Source of the DNA: Paraburkholderia aromaticivorans
Lineage (GTDB): Bacteria > Pseudomonadota > Gammaproteobacteria > Burkholderiales > Burkholderiaceae
DNA length: 64,000 nt
Assembly (NCBI RefSeq): GCF_012689525.1
Contig: NZ_CP051514.1
Location: forward strand, 2,356,001-2,420,000
Reading direction: 5' to 3'
Shown: piece after piece, positions 59,435 to 64,000 of the stretch
How the letters are laid out: the number at the start of each line of letters is the position of its first letter
Position numbering within the stretch: the stretch's first letter is position 1
Position numbers and translations under genes: made by a program
Notes under the pieces: model-generated
The model's database searches: none
Told to the model about the DNA's origin: nothing
Seen by the model: only the letters and a program-made list of their open reading frames with translations

Positions 59435-59630
59435 TGCCGCATATCTCCGCGAAGCTGACCTCTTGCGGCTATACGTCACAAGAAGCCTCGCGAGGTGGTG
59501 GATCAAGGACGGGATCCGCGGTGAATCGTCGACCCGCCGGTCATGAACAGGGTGATTCTTCGGCACCGTACCCAGGCTACCTCGATGCGCTTCATGCGTC
59601 ATGGCAAAGGCGTGCCACGCTACCGCCGAC

Positions 59631-61013
59631 TCACAACAGGACCGCCTGTTGCAAAAGTTCCAGAGCCTTGAATTCGTCCAGTCGACCGGTGCGTGCTTTG
59701 CCTGCCAGCGTCTTGAGCAATGCTTCCGCGATCGGTTCGATACCGCGAAGGTTGTCCAGGCTGGTCACGGACGGGAAGGGGAGCAACACCGCGCTTCGCT
59801 GCGGTGCTGCTGCGGCTGGGAGCGACGGCAGGGCGGCCGGTGTGGCTGCCGGAACGTCGCCATCACTTTCTTCAGTTGAGCGACCGGCCGGCTGGTCGCG
59901 GGCATCACTTACATGATCGTTCGGGCTGACGCCGATCGTCTCTTTCTCGACCGCGACATCCGCCGAAAGCGGTGAGGAGCTTTCCGCATCGGCGGGGACG
60001 CGCGCGTGGGTGCGCCGCATTTTCGCCTTCGCATCGGCAGTTTTGCCTGAGACCTCATCGTTCGTTGCAGCCTCGGGCGACTCGTGTCGTTCAACGGATG
60101 CACGCCCGCGCGAAGCCGGCGCAAGCAAACGCGACACCGACTCGGGGATCTCGGCTTCGGATCGCGGCGTATCCAGCCAGCCCGTTGGCAAACCAAGTCG
60201 CTGCGTAAAACGGTTTGCTTCGACACTGTCCAGACGCTTCTTGCCATATAGCCGATGGGCCATATTGGAACCGCTCATCGCCATGACTACACCGAGTCTT
60301 GCTTTCGATCCGTTGCGACCCGTGAGGACATGGAGGTTAGCGCGTCGAATGTTTTCCACCACGGCGCTGTCATCTAGTGCCAGCGGTTGCTGCTGCGTCG
60401 TTTCATGCGATGTTCTGTCTTTCGCAGACGAACCTTTCCGCAGCGCATGGGGCTTGGGCGGTTCGGCCATCTCGCTTCGACTATTCCTGACGGCCCTGGG
60501 TGACCCGCCAGTTGCTTTCTTGGGCATTTGCGCTTCCTCGAACAGACTATCTTTAAGAAATGGTTGTTGGTCGCCGTTCACGGCGCGAGCTGGTTCAGGC
60601 GTTTCAGACACTACTTCTGATTCGTCTGTTCGGACGAAGTCGAGCGGCGACCTCAGGCGGGCGATCGTTTCGGCCGCGAGCGCAGGATTGGGCTGGTCGA
60701 AAAAGCCATGCGGCAGCCCAAGCGTCGTTTCCATATGAAAAGCGGTTTCCGGCGTGAATTTCTCGCCCTTCATCAGTTCAGCCACGCGCGTCATGTTCGA
60801 CTCAAGTCCTAACGCGATATTCTCTGCGCCTACCGCATCGACCAGGAACTGAAACGATCGTGTTTTGAAAATCGAGGCAGTCTGGGCGGACTCTCGAGGA
60901 GGTGCCTTTACGTCCGGTTGTCCCTGCCGGTTGGACGGAGATTTTTTTCCGTGGCGAGGTTGGCGCTGGCCGCTGTCCCGAGAACCCGCATATCGTCCGC
61001 GGGCTTGACTCAT
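59631..61013 (-). CDS. Unknown protein with two HTH-like repeats, 460 aa
   Basis: The minus-strand protein has a basic disordered start, then two copies of a Cro/C1-like module: LGLESNMTRVAELMKGEKFT followed by ETTLGLPHGFFDQ, and later MSGSNMAHRLYGKKRLDSVE followed by FTQRLGLPTGWLDTP. Each ends in the LGLPxGxxD pattern seen after the recognition helices of XRE proteins. Between and after are disordered, charged linkers and a short helical tail (IEPIAEALLKTLAGKARTGR). It could be a DNA-bridging regulator. Intact frame. Confidence 0.6.
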   Translation of the reverse strand: MSQARGRYAGSRDSGQRQPRHGKKSPSNRQGQPDVKAPPRESAQTASIFKTRSFQFLVDAVGAENIALGLESNMTRVAELMKGEKFTPETAFHMETTLGLPHGFFDQPNPALAAETIARLRSPLDFVRTDESEVVSETPEPARAVNGDQQPFLKDSLFEEAQMPKKATGGSPRAVRNSRSEMAEPPKPHALRKGSSAKDRTSHETTQQQPLALDDSAVVENIRRANLHVLTGRNGSKARLGVVMAMSGSNMAHRLYGKKRLDSVEANRFTQRLGLPTGWLDTPRSEAEIPESVSRLLAPASRGRASVERHESPEAATNDEVSGKTADAKAKMRRTHARVPADAESSSPLSADVAVEKETIGVSPNDHVSDARDQPAGRSTEESDGDVPAATPAALPSLPAAAAPQRSAVLLPFPSVTSLDNLRGIEPIAEALLKTLAGKARTGRLDEFKALELLQQAVLL

Positions 61014-61564
61014 AAAGTAGGGCTCCCTGCAATCATTGTGTTCTGACTTCCTGATTATAGACGAGGCGATGTTGGCGTCTGATGCGTCAGCAGTTCAATG
61101 GAGGGCACATGTACGCCCGGGCGGGACTCCCCAGCGCGGCAGTTGGTCAGCGTTCGCATATTCCGCTCGCATTCCGTTCAGGTTTAGCCTGTGAAGCATC
61201 ACGTAATCTCGCGTTCCGCCGATGACGCGAAACGTCCGGATATCGGACAGGCGATCGAAGTTCGATCCGCCGGCTGCTGCGGAAACGGGGGCGGATCAGG
61301 CCGACAACGGAAGGTAAAGAGTTCGAAGGATGCCGGTTTCCGGCGGTCGTGCGACATGTGTCGTCGCTCCCTCCCTCCGTGTCCGGATCCTGGACTCTTT
61401 TCCCGGGGCGCGGGTGGCACGAGACCGAAGCAAATTTAAAGTGTCGAATAGGCTCGACTTTAACGTCAAGTCTGCAAACTCGATAAGCGGCGTCGGAGAA
61501 ATTATCCAGCTCGACCTGTCTGCGCGGATTCAAACGGGCGTGCGCGCTGACGAGCGTCAGCGTG

Positions 61565-61592
61565 TATGATGTAGCACAGATGTGACACATTA
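61565..61592 (+). promoter_or_regulatory. Operator-like repeat before the parDE-type pair
   Basis: An imperfect inverted repeat ATGTAGCACA-GA-TGTGACACAT (61569-61590, 8 of 10 matches) just before the antitoxin gene, at the place where RHH antitoxins bind. The stretch 61014-61564 holds nothing else that I can support. Confidence 0.5.
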
Positions 61593-61603
61593 TGAGGTTT
61601 CCA

Positions 61604-61888
61604 ATGTCTACCACCACACTTCGCCTGCCGCAGGATCTGCGCGATCGCATTTCGAGACTGACTGAACAATCGGGAACGACCGCCCACAGCTTCATGCTGG
61701 AAGCGATCGCCGAGAGGGTTGCCAACGAAGAGCTGCGCCGTAAATTCCTTGGCGAAGGTAACGATCGCCTGGCAAGTATGCTGGAAAGCGGCCTCGGCAT
61801 TGAGTGGGGTGACATGCGCGACTACTTGGGACAGCGGGCCGCAGGGCGCGATCCGGAAGCACCGAAGGTCAAGAAATGGCGCGAGTAG
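61604..61888 (+). CDS. RHH-type antitoxin of a ParDE/RelBE-like pair
   Basis: ATG 61604 (TATGAGGTTTCCA before it) gives 94 residues. The start STTTLRLPQDLRDRISRLTE, then TAHSFMLEAIAERVANEE, is a ribbon-helix-helix fold; the rest would bind the toxin. It overlaps the toxin gene by 13 bases. Confidence 0.88.
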   Translation: MSTTTLRLPQDLRDRISRLTEQSGTTAHSFMLEAIAERVANEELRRKFLGEGNDRLASMLESGLGIEWGDMRDYLGQRAAGRDPEAPKVKKWRE

Positions 61889-62178
61889 TTCTTGCGCCTG
61901 AAGTCCGCGACGATTTTGACCGGATCTTCGACTTTCTGTTTCAACGCACCCCCGAAGCCGCCGCGAAACACATTGACGATATCGTTCGGGCGCTAGACAT
62001 CCTGCAGTCAAGTCCGCAGATCGGGCGACCTGTTAGTGACACGATGCGCGAGCTGGTCATTTCGAATGGAGCCTATGGCTATCTGGCGCTGTATCGGTTC
62101 GTGGCCGAGCTGGACGTCGTATTGGTGGCCGCTGTTCGCAGCCAAAGGGAGTTGCGGTATCGGCGTACTGGCGACTGA
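61876..62178 (+). CDS. ParE/RelE-type toxin
   Basis: 100 residues: VVLAPEVRDDFDRIFDFLFQ, SSPQIGRPVSDTMRELV, GAYGYLALYRF and VVLVAAVRSQRELRY are typical of the RelE/ParE fold; the ParE-like branch fits best. ParE poisons gyrase, RelE cleaves mRNA; the sequence does not decide. Complete, with its antitoxin. Confidence 0.9.
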   Translation: MARVVLAPEVRDDFDRIFDFLFQRTPEAAAKHIDDIVRALDILQSSPQIGRPVSDTMRELVISNGAYGYLALYRFVAELDVVLVAAVRSQRELRYRRTGD

Positions 62179-62179
62179 G

Positions 62180-62792
62180 GAGCTCCGGCGCTGGATCAAC
62201 CGCGCCTGCGTATATCCGAAGCACGGCTTCCAGAAGCCCGTGAGGTTGTCTCGACGAGCGTTGTAAGGTGCCAGGGTACTTCACATCATAGCTCGCAGGC
62301 TTGCCAGCAATGCGGCACTGATATCGCATTGGCCTGACAACGCGCTGCCCATCTTCCATGACCATCACAGGCGCGTAGTAACCCGGAAAAATGCGCGAGT
62401 CGCGTGGCTTGGGCACGGTTCGCTGCATGTCCTCAAGCTTGCCGAGACTCCGGGCAATCCTGTCGGTTGCGATTCGCTGATTTTCTGTGGCGGCCTTCGT
62501 GACCTTAGTTTGAAGCGCGCAATCCGCGTCGGCCAGCCGCTTACGTTGCCTGAACAGATCCTGCTCAAGCTTCGCGCTCTGAACTGCATTGAACCGTTCG
62601 ATGGCGGCTTTTATTTTTCCCTCTGCCTCAGTCTGCGGTTCGGCAAACGCATCCTCGCCTTGGCACCTTCGCCTTGCTAATACCTTCAGCACGCGAAAAA
62701 TAGCCGCGCGAATTCGCCTATGTCGATGATGGCGCCGAAGGTACGCACGAATTTCCGGTAGTCAGCTTGAATCTGGGCCGAGTAGCACATGC
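62180..62792 (-). pseudogene. SRAP (HMCES/YedK-like) protein, frameshifted
   Basis: The minus-strand start MCYSAQIQADYRKFVRTFGA has the catalytic Cys2. Shifts near 62690 and 62640 lead to EDAFAEPQTEAEGKIKAAIE and SRIFPGYYAPVMVMEDGQR, and another near 62265 to YNARRDNLTGFWKPCFGY. These are the blocks of the long SRAP subfamily, which crosslinks abasic sites in single-stranded DNA. The C-terminus is lost where the toxin gene begins. Confidence 0.85.
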
Positions 62793-62849
62793 ATCCTCCG
62801 TTTTGTGTTCCGATGATACGCAGTTCTTTTGTCTGATTAGCAAAAGTCC

Positions 62850-64000
62850 CTGCTTGCCGTGATCAGACCGCCCAGAAGGTGTGACATATCCACAAGCCGT
62901 TGTGCCACGAGATGCCGGACCTCTCCCTGACACGGCCATGTTTCATAAACGGCAAGCAGTGAGGCCCCGAGTGCCTCCTTTCGCTGCTTCTCAAGCGGAC
63001 CCGGCCAGATGATGACGTTGACGTTGCCAGTCTCATCTTCCAGCGTCACAAATATGACGCCCTTGGCCGTTCCAGGACGCTGACGGACCGTCACCAGTCC
63101 GCAGCCTCGGGCAAGTCGCTCATCGCGATAGGTGCGCAATGTCGACGCCGGCATCAGCCGGTTCGAGTTTAACTGAGGCCTGAGCAGTTCCAGCGGGTGT
63201 CGGCCAAGCGTTAGCCCGACCGAACGGTCGTCGGCGACGATGTCGTGTGCTTCAGTCGGCGCGCCAAGCTCGGGCGTTTCGTCCTGGATAGCCGCTTTCG
63301 CAAGCATGTCCCTGTCGGGTACGGCTGCGACAGAGTGCCAGAGTGCTTGCCGGCGGTTCCCCGCGAGTGACACCAGCGCGTTGGCATCCTCCCGTACCTG
63401 CAGATCTTTCCTGTCGAGTTGTGCCCGACGTGCGAGATCATTGACGCTATCGAACTGCCGCACGGCCCGGGCGTTCTCGATCCTTTCCGCGGCACCATCC
63501 TTCATGCCGCGAAGCAGTGATAGCCCCAGACGGACGGCGGGTCGCGGCGCACCGGTGCTCCGTTCAAGTGCTGAATCCCATCCGTTGATGGTCACATCGA
63601 GGGGCAATACCTTGACATCGTGCCGCGTCGCGTCCTGCACCAGTTGCGAGGGCGAATAAAAACCCATTGACTGGCTGTTGAGCATCGCCGCCAGGAACGC
63701 CTCGGGCTCGTGACATTTGAGCCAGCTGCTGGCGTAGACGAGCAGTGCGAAACTGGCCGCGTGGCTTTCCGGAAAGCCATATTCGCCGAAGCCCTTGATC
63801 TGCTGAAGATGGCCTCTGCGAACGACAGATCGTAGCCACGCTCCTGCATGCCGAGCACGATGCGGTCGTAGTATTTCTCAAGACCGCCTTTGCGCTTCCA
63901 TGCGGCCATGGCCCGCCGTAGCTGATCTGCTTCGCCGGCAGTGAATCCGGCGGCGAGGATAGCCACCTGCATCACCTGCTCCTGGAAGATCGGCACACCC
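62850..64000 (-). pseudogene. dnaE2: DnaE2-type DNA polymerase III alpha, 3' part with frameshift
   Basis: The minus-strand reading from the window edge is MPIFQEQVMQVAILAAGFTA, GEADQLRRAMAAWKRKG, GYDLSFAEAIF; after a one-base shift near 63797 QQIKGFGEYGFPESHAASFA and LKCHEPEAFLAAMLNSQSMG, to the C-terminal OB domain (GVIFVTLEDETGNVNVIIWP) and its stop. This is the C-terminal third of error-prone DnaE2. The upstream part is outside the window. A single missing base inactivates it unless it is a sequencing error. Confidence 0.88.

Noticed and set aside
60010..60738. Plus-strand ORF, 242 codons
   Set aside because: Shadow of the duplicated-HTH protein; serine/arginine-rich without domain character.

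Overview
The window looks like part of a large conjugative plasmid or integrative conjugative element from a high-GC betaproteobacterium, most likely Burkholderiaceae (Burkholderia, Paraburkholderia or Caballeronia). The reasons are a complete PRTRC-type backbone (ParB-Related, ThiF-Related Cassette), a Trb/VirB-type mating apparatus, a TraD coupling protein, a DUF4400 protein, many short accessory genes, and several layers of insertion sequences and group II introns. No rRNA, tRNA, CRISPR array or chromosomal housekeeping operon was recognised. The species is not proven by the sequence.

Layout. 1-3.9 kb: the end of a YoeB toxin gene and small unknown genes. 4.0-11.6 kb: the PRTRC operon (ParB, E, C, F, B, A, ThiF, small zinc ribbon). 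Protein A has a JAMM peptidase motif, protein B an E2-like cysteine motif, ThiF is E1-like, and the small protein C gene is split by an ISL3-family element with an 8-bp target duplication. 11.6-18.2 kb: small accessory genes, a lipoprotein and a SET-domain methyltransferase. 18.3-22.4 kb: two tnpB remnants facing away from each other have split a membrane-protein gene. One tnpB is itself interrupted by a group II intron whose exon junction can be inferred, and a second, ORF-less intron lies downstream. 22.6-26.1 kb: a MoxR ATPase / DUF3150-like / VWA module. 26.3-38.2 kb: a conjugation operon (TrbB, C, D, E, J, two TrbL paralogues, a TraI_2-like protein, TraD, DUF4400), cut at its end by another tnpB element. 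39.4-46 kb: a UvrD-type helicase, two AcaB-like candidates, a bactofilin and a single-pass proline-rich protein. 46.7-52.7 kb: a metal-binding protein of conjugative elements and an SbcD/SbcC-like pair. 53-64 kb: an IS110 element, two toxin-antitoxin pairs, an intact tnpB and a graveyard of frameshifted genes (PLD nuclease, UvrD fragment, LigD polymerase, tyrosine recombinase, SRAP protein, DnaE2).

The observation I rate highest is a recurring 5' leader. About ten to thirteen genes or operons, including PRTRC parB and the MoxR gene, are preceded by a short stem of the form CCC-N-GGG-loop-CCC-N-GGG. In most copies the loop can pair with the tail just downstream, which predicts an H-type pseudoknot. 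The paired letters differ between copies but stay complementary. This suggests one RNA-level control device acting on many genes of the element. The second theme is the PRTRC cassette read as a bacterial ubiquitin-like conjugation system whose candidate ubiquitin-like gene has been knocked out by an insertion sequence.
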